Positions 7,550 through 16,168 of a stretch of DNA of 49,587 nucleotides are shown here, piece after piece. Every line of letters begins with the position of its first letter. Within the stretch, counting starts at the first letter, position 1. Source of the stretch: Paralimibaculum aggregatum (GTDB lineage Bacteria > Pseudomonadota > Alphaproteobacteria > Rhodobacterales > Rhodobacteraceae). The position numbers and the translations under genes were made by a program. Under the pieces are notes generated by a model that was given only the letters and a program-made list of their open reading frames with translations, had not been told where the DNA came from and did no database searches. Where the stretch lies: the NCBI RefSeq assembly GCF_030270585.1, contig NZ_BSYI01000042.1, forward strand, positions 1 through 49,587. The letters run 5' to 3'.

Positions 7550-8260
7550 ATGGCGGCAGCAGGGCGGAGATGGCTGAGGCGCGGCGCGGCGCTGCTCGTG
7601 CTTGTGGCGGCCGCGGCCTGGGGCTCGCTCGCCCCGCGCGACCCGGCGGGCTTCCCGGCCGCGGGCGGACCGGTGGCCGTGCGGGTGCTCGACCATGGCT
7701 GGCATGCCGGGCTGGTGATGGCGACGGCGGATCTGCGCGCCGCCGCCGTCCGCCTCGCCCGCGCCCGGCCGGACCTGGCGGACCGGCTGCGCCGTCTCGC
7801 CGGCGCCTGGCCCCGGGCGCAGGCGCTGGAGATCGGCTGGGGGGATGCCGCCTTCTACCGCGCGACACCGGCGCTCGGCGACCTGCAGCCCGGGCTCGCG
7901 CTCCGCGCCGCGCTCTGGCCCACGCCCTCGGTGCTGCAGGCGGTGCCGGTCCGGCTGCCGGCGGAGGCTGCCTTTCCGCGGACGCCGGGGATCACGCTCC
8001 GGCTCTCGGAAGCCGGCTTCGCGCGGCTCGCCGCCCGCCTCGCCGAAACGCTGGCGACGGGCCCCGATGGCGGCCTCCGCCCGCTCGGCCCGAGCCTCTA
8101 CGGCCAGGGCGCCTTCCTCGCGGCGGTGCCGTCCTATCACGGGCTGCGCACCTGCAATCACTGGGTCTCCGGCCTGCTGCGCGCCGGCGGGGTGCCGAGC
8201 TCATGGGCATTCAGCGCCACGAGCGCCGGGCTGATGGCGGAGCTGCGCTGGCGGCTGTAG
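7550..8260 (+). CDS. DUF2459 (TIGR02117) family protein, predicted exported
   Basis: A 236-residue protein matching the DUF2459 family, whose function is unknown. Residues 12-28 form a hydrophobic signal/anchor (AALLVLVAAAAWGSLA). Family features visible are VRVLDHGWHAGLVM (about 44-57), LEIGWGDAAFYRA (about 95-107), VPSYHGLRTCNHWVSGLLRAGGVP (near 195-218) with the conserved Cys and His. The His/Cys arrangement suggests a papain-like (NlpC/P60-type) fold, which is an inference. The ATG follows GGAGGGG. It stands alone between the gene-free region and rplM. Confidence 0.8.
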   Translation: MAAAGRRWLRRGAALLVLVAAAAWGSLAPRDPAGFPAAGGPVAVRVLDHGWHAGLVMATADLRAAAVRLARARPDLADRLRRLAGAWPRAQALEIGWGDAAFYRATPALGDLQPGLALRAALWPTPSVLQAVPVRLPAEAAFPRTPGITLRLSEAGFARLAARLAETLATGPDGGLRPLGPSLYGQGAFLAAVPSYHGLRTCNHWVSGLLRAGGVPSSWAFSATSAGLMAELRWRL

Positions 8261-8315
8261 CGCCCCGGGTGGTTGGGGTAACAGTTTACCACACGCACAA
8301 CTCCCCCTGAAAACA

Positions 8316-8329
8316 GGCGAAATTTCGCC
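8316..8329. promoter_or_regulatory. 14-bp perfect palindrome upstream of rplM
   Basis: GGCGAAATTTCGCC is a perfect dyad in an unusually A/T-containing stretch, ending 9 bases before the proposed -35 hexamer of rplM. A second, gapped inverted repeat, GGTAA-CAGT-TTACC, lies at 8277-8290. Such dyads can bind dimeric regulators, but no protein can be named. Confidence 0.35.
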
Positions 8330-8338
8330 GGCTGCGGC

Positions 8339-8367
8339 TTGACATGGCGCGGGCGCTCGGGCAAACA
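8339..8367 (+). promoter_or_regulatory. Putative sigma-70 promoter of rplM-rpsI
   Basis: A consensus -35 TTGACA (8339-8344) is followed after 17 bases by CAAACA (8362-8367), a weak -10. The position, about 70 bases before rplM and after the upstream gene's stop, fits a ribosomal protein operon promoter with a short leader. A strong -35 with a weak -10 is common in this lineage. Confidence 0.45.
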
Positions 8368-8435
8368 CCGCGCCAATCTGCGCGGCTGCCCTTGCGGCGT
8401 CGCCGAAGGATTCGCAAGCCAAACGGATGCACCGC

Positions 8436-8906
8436 ATGAAAACCTATTCCGCAAAACCGGCGGATATCGAGAAGAAATGGCTGGTCATCGACGCCGAAGG
8501 CGTCGTGCTCGGCCGGCTCGCCTCGATCGTCGCCAACCGCCTGCGCGGCAAGCACAAGGCCACCTTCACCCCGCATATGGACATGGGCGACAACGTCATC
8601 GTCATCAATGCGGACAAGGTGCGCCTCACCGGCAACAAGCACCGCGACAAGACCTATTACTGGCACACCGGCTATCCGGGCGGCATCAAGAGCCGCACCG
8701 CCGGCCAGCTGCTCGAGGGCCGCTTCCCCGAGCGCGTCGTCACCAAGGCGGTGCAGCGCATGATGCCGGGCGGCCCGCTGTCGCGCCGCCAGCTCACCAA
8801 TCTCCGGGTCTATGCCGGCGCCGAGCACCCGCATGGCGCGCAGAACCCCGAGACGCTCGACGTGGCGGGCATGAACGCCAAGAACGCTAGAGGAGCTGCC
8901 CGCTGA
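8436..8906 (+). CDS. rplM: 50S ribosomal protein L13
   Basis: A 156-residue protein matching bacterial L13 throughout: [18 protein letters not shown] (15-32), [62 protein letters not shown] and [33 protein letters not shown]13 is an early-assembly 23S rRNA binding protein. The ATG at 8436 ([15 protein letters not shown]) is chosen over the one at 8427 because relatives start MKT. No strong ribosome site precedes it. The stop overlaps the rpsI start (TGATG), the usual L13-S9 coupling. Confidence 0.97.
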   Translation: MKTYSAKPADIEKKWLVIDAEGVVLGRLASIVANRLRGKHKATFTPHMDMGDNVIVINADKVRLTGNKHRDKTYYWHTGYPGGIKSRTAGQLLEGRFPERVVTKAVQRMMPGGPLSRRQLTNLRVYAGAEHPHGAQNPETLDVAGMNAKNARGAAR

Positions 8907-9412
8907 TGGCCGAAGAGATCAGGTCCCTCGACCAGCTGAAGGATGCCGTCGCCGCCGCCCCCGCACCCGAGGGCGAGACGCCGGAGACCGAGACCGTGGT
9001 GCCGCGCGAGCCGATCCGCGACGCCCTCGGCCGCGCCTATGCCACCGGCAAGCGGAAGGACGCGGTCGCCCGCGTCTGGGTCAAGCCGGGCTCGGGCCGC
9101 GTCATCGTCAACGGCAAGGACATGGCGCAGTATTTCGCCCGCCCGGTGCTGCAGATGGTGATCGGGCAGGCCTTCCAGGTCGCCAACGTGTCCGGCCAGT
9201 TCGACGTGATGGCCACCGTCAAGGGCGGCGGCCTCTCGGGCCAGGCCGGCGCGGTCAAGCACGGCATCTCCAAGGCGCTGAGCAACTACGACCCGATGCT
9301 CCGCCCGGCGCTGAAGGCCGCCGGCTTCCTGACCCGCGACGCCCGCGTCGTCGAGCGGAAGAAATACGGCAAGCGCAAGGCTCGCCGCAGCTTCCAGTTC
9401 TCGAAGCGCTGA
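8906..9412 (+). CDS. rpsI: 30S ribosomal protein S9
   Basis: A 168-residue S9. The conserved core begins with [20 protein letters not shown] (about 46-65) and ends in the basic tail [18 protein letters not shown], whose last residues contact the tRNA anticodon stem in the P site. The roughly 40-residue acidic/Ala-Pro N-terminal extension ([12 protein letters not shown]) is typical of alphaproteobacterial S9. AGGAG at 8890-8894 serves as ribosome site and the start shares a base with the rplM stop. A GC-rich hairpin follows. Confidence 0.97.
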   Translation: MAEEIRSLDQLKDAVAAAPAPEGETPETETVVPREPIRDALGRAYATGKRKDAVARVWVKPGSGRVIVNGKDMAQYFARPVLQMVIGQAFQVANVSGQFDVMATVKGGGLSGQAGAVKHGISKALSNYDPMLRPALKAAGFLTRDARVVERKKYGKRKARRSFQFSKR

Positions 9413-9421
9413 TACCGATCT

Positions 9422-9449
9422 GCCGGGGGAGGGGCTGCCCGCCCCCGGC
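9422..9449. terminator. Hairpin between rpsI and the convergent lectin gene
   Basis: GCCGGGGG (9422-9429) pairs with CCCCCGGC (9442-9449), and the intervening bases can add GGGC/GCCC pairs. It lies between converging genes and could stop transcription from both sides. There is only a short CGTTTC after it rather than a full U tract, so it may act as a mRNA 3'-end stabiliser instead. Confidence 0.45.
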
Positions 9450-9456
9450 GCCCGTT

Positions 9457-9921
9457 TCAGTCGGTGCTCCAGACCTGGTCTGCGGTGCCGGCGCAGGGCG
9501 CGGCGATCACGTTCACCCCGTCGCCGATGCGCTCGCCCCGGTCCGGTGTCAGGCACCAGGACCGGTCGTTCACATGGACCGAGATCTCGTCGTCGTCCCA
9601 GGACCAGGACTGGTTTGCCCCGCCATGGCAGTCCGGCCAGAGCATGACGTTGTAGCCGGCGCCGCTGCGCTCGGCGAAATCGACATCGAGGCAGGCCGTG
9701 ACCTCGGCGAAGCTCACCGAGATGACCGCGCCGTCATGGCTCCAGAGATCCGAGGCGTCGCAGCCGTTGCTGGTGACGACGTTGCGCCCCTCGCCGCCCT
9801 CGCCGGCGCCCTCGGCCATGTCGACGGCGAGACAGCCGGCGCCATCGGCGGAGAAGATGGTGAAGGCGGACGCGGGGCCCGCGGCGAGTACCAGGATGGC
9901 GGCGACAACGGCGACACGCAT
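9457..9921 (-). CDS. Secreted ricin-type beta-trefoil domain protein
   Basis: A 154-residue protein with a signal peptide (1-19, cleavage after ASA) and a single domain built of three related repeats: cysteine pairs C30/C54, C77/C98 and C123/C143, each repeat beginning with a Cys-Leu element (CLAVD, CLDVD, CLTPD) and ending with a tryptophan signature (DLW, NQSW, DQVW). This is the ricin B / CBM13 fold, normally sugar binding. There is no attached enzyme domain, so a free-standing periplasmic or secreted lectin-like protein is the best reading; ligand unknown. The gene converges on rpsI and is divergent from the acyltransferase gene. Confidence 0.82.
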   Translation of the reverse strand: MRVAVVAAILVLAAGPASAFTIFSADGAGCLAVDMAEGAGEGGEGRNVVTSNGCDASDLWSHDGAVISVSFAEVTACLDVDFAERSGAGYNVMLWPDCHGGANQSWSWDDDEISVHVNDRSWCLTPDRGERIGDGVNVIAAPCAGTADQVWSTD

Positions 9922-10153
9922 GGCGAACCTCTCTCATGCATTGCGAAACGAACGGATCGAACCGTCTGACAATGGCACGCATGAAGGGTCCGGTCGAGTG
10001 ATGGTGTCGCCGCGTCGGCGCTGCCCGGCGGCGCCGGCCGACTGCGGCATTCCGGCCGCGTGGCTGCGGCAATCCTGCATCGCGGGCGGCTTGGCGCGCG
10101 CCCGCTGCGACACCATATTGGCCGCGGACAGGCCGGCCGCCCCGACCCGCCGA

Positions 10154-10182
10154 TTGCGCCTGTCACCGAACGGTCGTATCAA
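10154..10182 (+). promoter_or_regulatory. Putative promoter of the acyltransferase-murI unit
   Basis: TTGCGC (10154-10159) and TATCAA (10177-10182) are 17 bases apart, placing a transcription start near 10189, about 24 bases before the acyltransferase ATG. Both hexamers are partial matches to the sigma-70 consensus. The rest of the 291-base divergent gap shows no gene. Confidence 0.4.
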
Positions 10183-10212
10183 GAGAGACGGGGCACCAAC
10201 AGGACGGGACGC

Positions 10213-11088
10213 ATGCAGCAGTCCATAGCCGCGAGCAAGGCGGGGCCGAAGGAAATCAGCTATTCCTTCTCGGCACGGTCCCGTGCGGGCCGCACCTTCA
10301 TCCGCTCGATCGAGAACGTGACCGGCCGGCCGCGCCTGCTGCGCATGGCCGATGGCTACGAACGCGAGGTCGAGGCGGGCCGCAACTTCTGGGAGGTGAT
10401 GCAGGAGCGCTACGGCATCAGCCTCGACTTCGTGAATGGCGGGCTGGAGAACATCCCCCGCGAGGGCCCGCTGGTGGTGGTGGCGAACCACCCCTACGGC
10501 ATCCTCGACGGGCTCGCCATCGGCCGGATCCTGCAGATCACCCGCGGCGACTTCAAGATAATCGCCAACACGGTGTTCAAGAAGTCGAAGGAGCTCGACA
10601 GGTCGATCCTGCCGATCGACTTCGCCGAGACCAAGGAGGCGCAGCGCCTGAACATCGCCACCCGCAAGGAGGCGCTGTCCTATCTCGCCGATGGCGGCGC
10701 GGTGGCGATCTTCCCCGGCGGCACGGTCTCCACCGCCGCGCGCCCCTTCGCCCGGGCGATGGACCCGCCCTGGAAGCCCTTCACCGCGCGGATGATCGCC
10801 AAGAGCCAGGCCACGGTGGTGCCGGTCTATTTCGAGGGCTCGAACAGCCGGCTGTTCCAGGTCGCCAGCCATCTGCACTACACGCTGCGCATGGCGCTGC
10901 TGATCAGCGAGTTCGAGATGCGCGTCGGCGGGCCGATCCGGGTGCGCATCGGCAAGCCGCTGCCGCGGGCCGAGATCAAGGCGCGGGCCAGCGATGCACG
11001 GGCGCTGATGGACTATCTGCGCGAGCGCACCTACCGGCTCAGCCCGAAACCGATCCGCGACGTGCCCTACGGGCTCTATCTCGGCTGA
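10213..11088 (+). CDS. Lysophospholipid acyltransferase family protein (PlsC-like domain)
   Basis: A 291-residue membrane-associated acyltransferase. NHPYGILDG (92-100) is a variant of the NHxxxxD catalytic motif of the PlsC/GPAT superfamily; FPGGTVS near 190 corresponds to the FPEGTRS phosphate-binding motif, and VVPVYFEGSNSRLFQ follows the usual motif IV. An N-terminal segment (FIRSIENVTGRPRLLRMADGYE) precedes the domain as in a group of proteobacterial proteins annotated as lysophospholipid or hemolysin-like acyltransferases. The exact acyl acceptor is unknown. ATG at 10213 is preceded by AGGACGGG. murI starts four bases after its stop. Confidence 0.82.
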   Translation: MQQSIAASKAGPKEISYSFSARSRAGRTFIRSIENVTGRPRLLRMADGYEREVEAGRNFWEVMQERYGISLDFVNGGLENIPREGPLVVVANHPYGILDGLAIGRILQITRGDFKIIANTVFKKSKELDRSILPIDFAETKEAQRLNIATRKEALSYLADGGAVAIFPGGTVSTAARPFARAMDPPWKPFTARMIAKSQATVVPVYFEGSNSRLFQVASHLHYTLRMALLISEFEMRVGGPIRVRIGKPLPRAEIKARASDARALMDYLRERTYRLSPKPIRDVPYGLYLG

Positions 11089-11092
11089 CGGC

Positions 11093-11914
11093 ATGGCCAT
11101 CGGGGTATTCGATTCGGGGCTCGGCGGGCTCACCGTGCTCCGGACCATCCGGGCGCGGCTGCCGTGGTACGACTACGTGTTCTACGGCGACAACCTGCGC
11201 GCGCCCTATGGCCCGCGCGAGCCCGAGGAGATCTATGCGCTGACCCGCGACGCGGTGGCGCGGCTCTTTGCCGAGGGCTGCGGGCTGGTGATCCTGGCCT
11301 GCAACACCGCCTCCGCCATCGCGCTGCGCCGGCTGCAGGACGAATGGCTGCCGCAGCACGCGCCGGAGCGGCGGGTGCTCGGCGTCTTCGTGCCGGTGAT
11401 CGAGGCGGTCACCGGGCGGCCCTGGGGCTATACCGGGCCGCCGCTGCCGGCGCTGCTGGGGCGGGTGGCGCTGTTCGCGACGCGGGCCACGGTGGCGTCC
11501 GGCGCCTTCCGCCGCGAGCTGGCCTTCCGCGCCACCGGGCTCGAGGTCGAGCAGGAGGCCTGCCCCGGCCTCGTGGACGCGCTGGAGCGGGCCGATCTCA
11601 AGGGCGCCGAGGCGATCGCGCGGGCCCATGCGGCGGCGCTGCTGCAGCGGATGCCGAACCCGCAGGCCGCGCTGCTCGGCTGCACGCATTACCCCATCGT
11701 CGAGCACGCCTTCCGGGCGATGCTGCCGGCCGGGACCGAGATCCTCTCGCAGCCGCGGATCGTGGCCGAGAGCCTCGCCGACTACCTGCGCCGCCATCCC
11801 CGCTTCGGCCCCGGCAGCGGCGAGATCCGGATGCTGACCTCGGGCGATCCCGGCGCGGTGGCGACCGGCGCGCTGCTGCCGCTCGGCCAGCCGGCGGAGT
11901 TCCGCACCGCCTGA
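11093..11914 (+). CDS. murI: Glutamate racemase
   Basis: A 273-residue cofactor-independent racemase making D-glutamate for peptidoglycan. Hallmarks are GVFDSGLGGLTVL (4-16) with Asp7, the catalytic Cys70 in ACNTAS, and the second catalytic Cys197 in LLGCTHYPIVE. YGDNLRAPYGPREPEEI is the family's substrate loop. The start lies four bases after the acyltransferase stop, so the two are probably co-transcribed. Its stop TGA is part of an 8-base palindrome (TGAGCTCA, 11912-11919) that also contains the stop of the convergent DUF3592 gene. Confidence 0.95.
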   Translation: MAIGVFDSGLGGLTVLRTIRARLPWYDYVFYGDNLRAPYGPREPEEIYALTRDAVARLFAEGCGLVILACNTASAIALRRLQDEWLPQHAPERRVLGVFVPVIEAVTGRPWGYTGPPLPALLGRVALFATRATVASGAFRRELAFRATGLEVEQEACPGLVDALERADLKGAEAIARAHAAALLQRMPNPQAALLGCTHYPIVEHAFRAMLPAGTEILSQPRIVAESLADYLRRHPRFGPGSGEIRMLTSGDPGAVATGALLPLGQPAEFRTA

Positions 11915-11916
11915 GC

Positions 11917-12720
11917 TCAGCCCGCCGGCGGCGGCCAGGGGCGGTTGTCGCGGATGCTCCCGGCCAGCCGGTCCCCCTCCCAGGCGCTGACCGCGGGATT
12001 GCCGGGATGGATGCGCAGCGCCACCGGCCCGCCGGGGGCATGGGCCGAGAGCCGGCCGAGCGGATGGCCGCGGCTGCTGCCCGCGCGCGGGGTGCCGTCC
12101 GGCCCCGTCCAGGCATAGTCGATGGCATAGAGCGACACCCCGTTGACCACGAGGCCGAGGCTGCGCAGGCCGCGCACCTGGCCGGTCACCGGCTGCCCCT
12201 CGGCCAGCAGCCGGCGCAGCCGCAGCAGCCGCGCCCGGGTGCGCCAGAGCAGCCAGAGCCCGGCGCCGCCGAGCGCGAGCGCCGCGGCCAGCAGCCAGCC
12301 GGCGCCCTCCGGCTCAACCGCGCGCCAGGCCCGGTGGGTGTCGGGGTCGGCGCGCAGATACTCCACCGCCACCGGGCCGCCGATGGAGAGCTCGGCGAAG
12401 AGCGCCTCCGGGATCTCGGAGCGGCCCTCGCGCGGCACGCCGTCGGCGGCGTGGAACTGGTAGACGACCCAGGCCTCCCCGGCCGCCTCGCCGCGGCGTT
12501 CCAGCCCCAGCACCTCGCCGGAGACCGCGCTGCCCCCGGCCTCGAACCGCGCGCTCTCGCCCGAGCCGAGCGCGCCGAGCCCGATCGCCGTAACCGCGCC
12601 GAAGGCGCCGAACAGCGCCAGCACCAGCCCGAGAATGCCGAAGCCGCTGGACAGCACGGCCCGGGTCACCCCCGGCATCGCCGCGCTTTCCGGCCCCGAT
12701 CCGCCGAACGATCCCGCCAT
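11917..12720 (-). CDS. DUF3592 domain membrane protein
   Basis: A 267-residue protein with two hydrophobic segments (about 17-40, GFGILGLVLALFGAFGAVTAIG; and about 150-168, WLLAAALALGGAGLWLL) each followed by a beta-rich part. The first soluble part contains VSGEVLGLERRGE and AVEYLRADPDTHRAW, the DUF3592 pattern; the second repeats a similar layout (VTGQVRGLRSLGLVVNGVSLYAIDYAW, ALRIHPGNPAVSAW). Function is unknown. The ATG at 12720 follows GGAGGGC; the frame continues upstream without support. It converges on murI with a two-base gap and is divergent from argC. Confidence 0.75.
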   Translation of the reverse strand: MAGSFGGSGPESAAMPGVTRAVLSSGFGILGLVLALFGAFGAVTAIGLGALGSGESARFEAGGSAVSGEVLGLERRGEAAGEAWVVYQFHAADGVPREGRSEIPEALFAELSIGGPVAVEYLRADPDTHRAWRAVEPEGAGWLLAAALALGGAGLWLLWRTRARLLRLRRLLAEGQPVTGQVRGLRSLGLVVNGVSLYAIDYAWTGPDGTPRAGSSRGHPLGRLSAHAPGGPVALRIHPGNPAVSAWEGDRLAGSIRDNRPWPPPAG

Positions 12721-12838
12721 CGCCGCGCCCTCCGTTGCACCCCGCGCAACATAGCATGGACCGCCGCCGGCCCGCGCGGCGATTGCGGCAGGCCCCGCCG
12801 GCGCGCTATGGGAGGCGGGCAACCCCCAGCGGAAAGGC

Positions 12839-13867
12839 ATGCCGATGCACAAGGTCGCCATCTTCGGGGCGAGCGGCTACACGGGCGCCGAGCTCGTGCG
12901 GCTGATCGCCACCCATCCCGAGCTCGAGATCGCGGCGCTCGCGGCCGACCGACGTGCCGGCTCCGAGATGGCCGAGGTGTTCCCGCATCTGCGCCATCTC
13001 GCGCTGCCCCGGCTCGCCCGGATCGAGGAGATCGACCTCGGCGAGATCGACCTGGTGTTCTGCGCCCTGCCCCATGCGACCACGCAGGAGGTGGTGGCGG
13101 CGCTGCCGGCCGGGATGCGGGTCTGCGACCTCTCGGCGGATTTCCGGCTCGAGGATCCCGAGGTCTATGCGCACTGGTACGGCCGCCCGCACCAGGCGCC
13201 GGCGCTGCAGGCCGAGGCGGTCTACGGCCTGCCCGAGTTCTACCGCGAGCGCATCCGCACCGCGCGCATCGTCGCCTCGACCGGGTGCAACGCGGCGACC
13301 GGGATCTTCGCCATGCGCCCGCTGATCGAGGCCGGCGTGGTCGATCCGGACGAGATCGTCATCGACCTCAAGACCGGGGTCTCCGGCGCCGGGCGCAGCG
13401 CCAAGGAGGCGATGCTGCATGCCGAGGTCTCCGAGGGCTTCCACGCCTACAACATCGGGCGGCACCGGCATCTGGCGGAGTTCGACCAGGAGTTCGCCAA
13501 GGCCGCCGGCCGGCCGGTCTCGGTGCGCTTCACCGCGCATCTGCTGCCGCAGAACCGGGGCATCCTGGCGACCTGCTACGTCAAGGGCGATCCGCAGGCG
13601 ATCCATGCCGCGCTGGCCGAGCGCTATGCCGCGGAGCCCTTCCTGCAGGTGCTGCCGTTCGGCCAGACGCCGCATACCCGGCACGTCCGCGGCTCGAACT
13701 TCGTGCATCTCGGGGTGTCGGACGAGCGCCAGCCGGGGCGGGCGACGGTGGTCGCGGTGCTCGACAACCTCGTGAAGGGCGCTTCCGGCATGGGGGTGCA
13801 GAACGCCAACCTCATGCTCGGGCTCGATGAGACGGCGGGGCTGATGCTGGCGCCGGTCTTCCCTTGA
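12839..13867 (+). CDS. argC: N-acetyl-gamma-glutamyl-phosphate reductase
   Basis: A 342-residue ArgC, third step of arginine biosynthesis (NADPH-dependent reduction of N-acetylglutamyl phosphate). [14 protein letters not shown] (10-23) is the dinucleotide-binding loop; the catalytic Cys150 sits in [24 protein letters not shown] and GSNFVHLG are conserved late in the protein. The CNAAT in place of the more common CYPTA is typical of the alphaproteobacterial type. A start at 12839 has GGAAAGG upstream; MHK at 12845 is an alternative. Its TGA overlaps a TTG start of the next gene. No other arg gene is in the window. Confidence 0.95.
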   Translation: MPMHKVAIFGASGYTGAELVRLIATHPELEIAALAADRRAGSEMAEVFPHLRHLALPRLARIEEIDLGEIDLVFCALPHATTQEVVAALPAGMRVCDLSADFRLEDPEVYAHWYGRPHQAPALQAEAVYGLPEFYRERIRTARIVASTGCNAATGIFAMRPLIEAGVVDPDEIVIDLKTGVSGAGRSAKEAMLHAEVSEGFHAYNIGRHRHLAEFDQEFAKAAGRPVSVRFTAHLLPQNRGILATCYVKGDPQAIHAALAERYAAEPFLQVLPFGQTPHTRHVRGSNFVHLGVSDERQPGRATVVAVLDNLVKGASGMGVQNANLMLGLDETAGLMLAPVFP

Positions 13868-14787
13868 TCGGGGGCTGGGCGAGGGGCCGGTTCTGGCCCT
13901 TCGTCAAGGCCGTGTTCTGGCGCTATAACGACGACCAGGGCTCGGTGCTGGCGGGCTACATCGCCTATGCCGCGATGCTCTCGCTGCTGCCCTTCCTGGT
14001 CTTCGCCACGGCGCTGGCCGGCTTCGTGGTGGGGCCGGAGAACAGCTCGCAGGCGCTTGACATGATCTTCGTCGGCGCCCCGGAGCACGTGAAGCAGACG
14101 CTGGAGCCGGTGGTGCTCGACGTGCTGAGCCACCGCCGCAGCGGGGTGCTGACGGCCTCGGCGCTGGGCTCGGTCTGGATGGCCTCGAACGGCATCGAGG
14201 CGCTGCGCGTCGGGCTCGACCATGCCTATGACGTCAGCCGCGCCCGGCACATCGCGATCAACCGGCTCTATGCCATCGTGCTGGTGATCCTCGGCTATGT
14301 CGTCTTCGTGGTGCTCGGCCTGCTGCTGGTGCTGGCGCCGCTGATCTTCCGCATCTTCGAGGCCTTCGTCGGCATCGACATCCCGGCCTCGGCCGACCTG
14401 GTCCGCTTCGGCATCGGGCTGGCGATCCTCTGGCTGACGCTCTGGGTGCTGCACCGCACCCTGCCCTCGCGGCCGATGCAGGACATCGTGCTCTGGCCGG
14501 GGATCCTGACCAGCGTGGTGCTGATGGTGCTGATGGCGACCGGGCTCTCGGTCTATCTCGCCTTCGCGCCCTCCTACACGCTCACCTACGGCACGCTGGC
14601 CGGGGTGATCCTCACGCTGTTGTTCTTCTATCTTGCCGGGGCTGCGACTATCCTCGGCGCCCAGGTCAACGCGGTGGTGAATGCCGGGCGGCTCGGCAGC
14701 CGCGCTGCGACAACCGCACCCGGTGTCCGGGCGCCGAAATTGTCCCACATCCGTGGGAAGAGCGACCGCAGGGATCGCGAGGGCTGA
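13864..14787 (+). CDS. YihY/virulence factor BrkB family membrane protein
   Basis: A 307-residue polytopic membrane protein of the YihY/BrkB family, with about six helices. It starts with [38 protein letters not shown], the conserved N-terminus of the family, and ends with [28 protein letters not shown]. The earlier RNase BN label for the family is not supported; the cellular role is unknown. The TTG at 13864 overlaps the argC stop (TTGA) and gives the family's N-terminus; no ATG is available in a suitable place, so a rare start with translational coupling is proposed. Confidence 0.85.
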   Translation: MIGGWARGRFWPFVKAVFWRYNDDQGSVLAGYIAYAAMLSLLPFLVFATALAGFVVGPENSSQALDMIFVGAPEHVKQTLEPVVLDVLSHRRSGVLTASALGSVWMASNGIEALRVGLDHAYDVSRARHIAINRLYAIVLVILGYVVFVVLGLLLVLAPLIFRIFEAFVGIDIPASADLVRFGIGLAILWLTLWVLHRTLPSRPMQDIVLWPGILTSVVLMVLMATGLSVYLAFAPSYTLTYGTLAGVILTLLFFYLAGAATILGAQVNAVVNAGRLGSRAATTAPGVRAPKLSHIRGKSDRRDREG

Positions 14788-14799
14788 GAGGAGCGCATC

Positions 14800-15258
14800 A
14801 TGGCCAGCCGGAAGAAGATACAGCGGATCCGCATGCTGGCCTTCGGCTTCGTCGCGCTGGTCGGCGCGGTGGTGCTGGTGGCGCTGACCTTCGACGACAC
14901 CATCGCCTTCTTCAAGTCGCCCTCCGAGATCGTCGCCGCGCCGCCGCCGCCGGAGCAGCTCCTGCGCATCGGCGGGCTGGTGGCCGAGGGCTCGCTGGTG
15001 CGCGGCGAGGGCGAGACGGTGTCCTTCGACGTGACCGACGGCGCCGCCACCGTGCGGGTGAGCTTCACCGGCGTGCTGCCGGATCTCTTCCGCGAGGGCC
15101 AGGGCGTGATCGCCGAGGGCCGGATGCAGGGCGGCACCTTCGCGGCGCAGGAGGTGCTCGCCAAGCACGACGAGAACTACATCCCCCGCGAGGTCGCCGA
15201 TGCGCTGAAGGAGCAGGGCCACTGGCAGGAAGACGCGGGCACCGGGGGCGGCTCGTGA
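14800..15258 (+). CDS. ccmE: Cytochrome c maturation heme chaperone CcmE
   Basis: A 152-residue periplasmic heme chaperone with one N-terminal membrane anchor (about 11-30). The OB-fold domain carries the covalent heme-binding His123 in LAKHDENYIP, with Tyr127 as the accessory ligand, followed by PREVADALKE. CcmE receives heme from CcmABCD and hands it to CcmF/CcmH. ATG at 14800 follows GAGAGGAGCG. Its stop overlaps the GTG start of the PhzF gene. ccmA, B, C, D and G are not in the window. Confidence 0.96.
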   Translation: MASRKKIQRIRMLAFGFVALVGAVVLVALTFDDTIAFFKSPSEIVAAPPPPEQLLRIGGLVAEGSLVRGEGETVSFDVTDGAATVRVSFTGVLPDLFREGQGVIAEGRMQGGTFAAQEVLAKHDENYIPREVADALKEQGHWQEDAGTGGGS

Positions 15259-16142
15259 GCGCGCACCGCTTCGCCTGGGCCGATGCCTTCGCCGACCGGG
15301 CGATGGCCGGCAATCCCTGCGCTGTGGTGTTCGACGCCGATGCGGTGAGCAGGGAGACCCGGATCGCCCTGGTGCGGGAGACCGGGCTCTCCGAATGCGC
15401 CTATCTGCAGGCCAGCGCGGTGGCGGATTTCGGCGTGCGCTACTACACCGCCAAGGACGAGATACGGTTTGCCGGGCATCCGACCATTGCCACCTGCACG
15501 GTGCTCGAGGATGCCGGGCTGCTGGCGGGGCGGGCGCGCTTCACCCTCGAGGTCGGCTCCGGCGTGATCCCGATCGAGATCGACCGCGCCGGCGCCCGCC
15601 CGGTCTTCACCATGACCCAGGCGGCGCCGGTATTCGGCGAGAGCTTCGCGCCGGGCGCGGTGGCGGCGATCTACGGGCTCGAGGCGGCGGATATCGTCGG
15701 CCGGCCGCAGATCGTCTCGACCGGCACCGCCTTCGTGGTGACGCTGCTCACCGGGCATGACGCGCTCCGCCGCGCGGCGCTCGACCCGGCGCGGCTGGCG
15801 GGGTTCATGGCCGGGGTCGATCACCCGGAAGCCTGGAAGATGGAGCCCTTCCTCGTCACCCGCACGGGCGCGACATCGGCGGGAGACACCTTCGCGCGCC
15901 TGCTGCTGCCGCCGCCGATGCCGCCGGAGGACCCCTTCACCGGCTCGGCCACCGGCTGCATGGCGGCCTGGCTCTGGCACCACGGGCTGATCGAGGCGCC
16001 GCGCTTCACCGCCGAGCAGGGCCACTGGATGGGCCGGCCCGGGCAGGCGGCGGTCGAGGTGCTGGGCCCGCCCGAGGCGATCGGCGGCGTCCGGCTCGGC
16101 GGCACCGGCGTGGTGCTGATGCGCGGCGAGGTGGCGCTGTGA
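15255..16142 (+). CDS. PhzF family isomerase-like protein
   Basis: A 295-residue protein of the PhzF/diaminopimelate epimerase-like fold. It shows the family start FAWADAFADRAMAGNPCAVVF, the catalytic glutamate in LSECAYL (about residue 50), FAGHPTIAT (near 73-81) and the late DPFTGSATGCMAAWLWHHG, the counterpart of the second pseudo-symmetric half. Most family members are isomerases or epimerases of unknown substrate; no phenazine genes are nearby, so that role is not implied. The GTG overlaps the ccmE stop (GTGA), indicating co-transcription with ccmE. Confidence 0.88.
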   Translation: MSAHRFAWADAFADRAMAGNPCAVVFDADAVSRETRIALVRETGLSECAYLQASAVADFGVRYYTAKDEIRFAGHPTIATCTVLEDAGLLAGRARFTLEVGSGVIPIEIDRAGARPVFTMTQAAPVFGESFAPGAVAAIYGLEAADIVGRPQIVSTGTAFVVTLLTGHDALRRAALDPARLAGFMAGVDHPEAWKMEPFLVTRTGATSAGDTFARLLLPPPMPPEDPFTGSATGCMAAWLWHHGLIEAPRFTAEQGHWMGRPGQAAVEVLGPPEAIGGVRLGGTGVVLMRGEVAL

Positions 16143-16168
16143 GCGCGGGCCGGCGGGCGATCCGGGCG

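Noticed and set aside
6526-8310. 594-codon plus-strand open frame
   Set aside because: Its last third is an out-of-frame reading of the DUF2459 gene and the remainder is low-complexity Arg/Ala/Gly.
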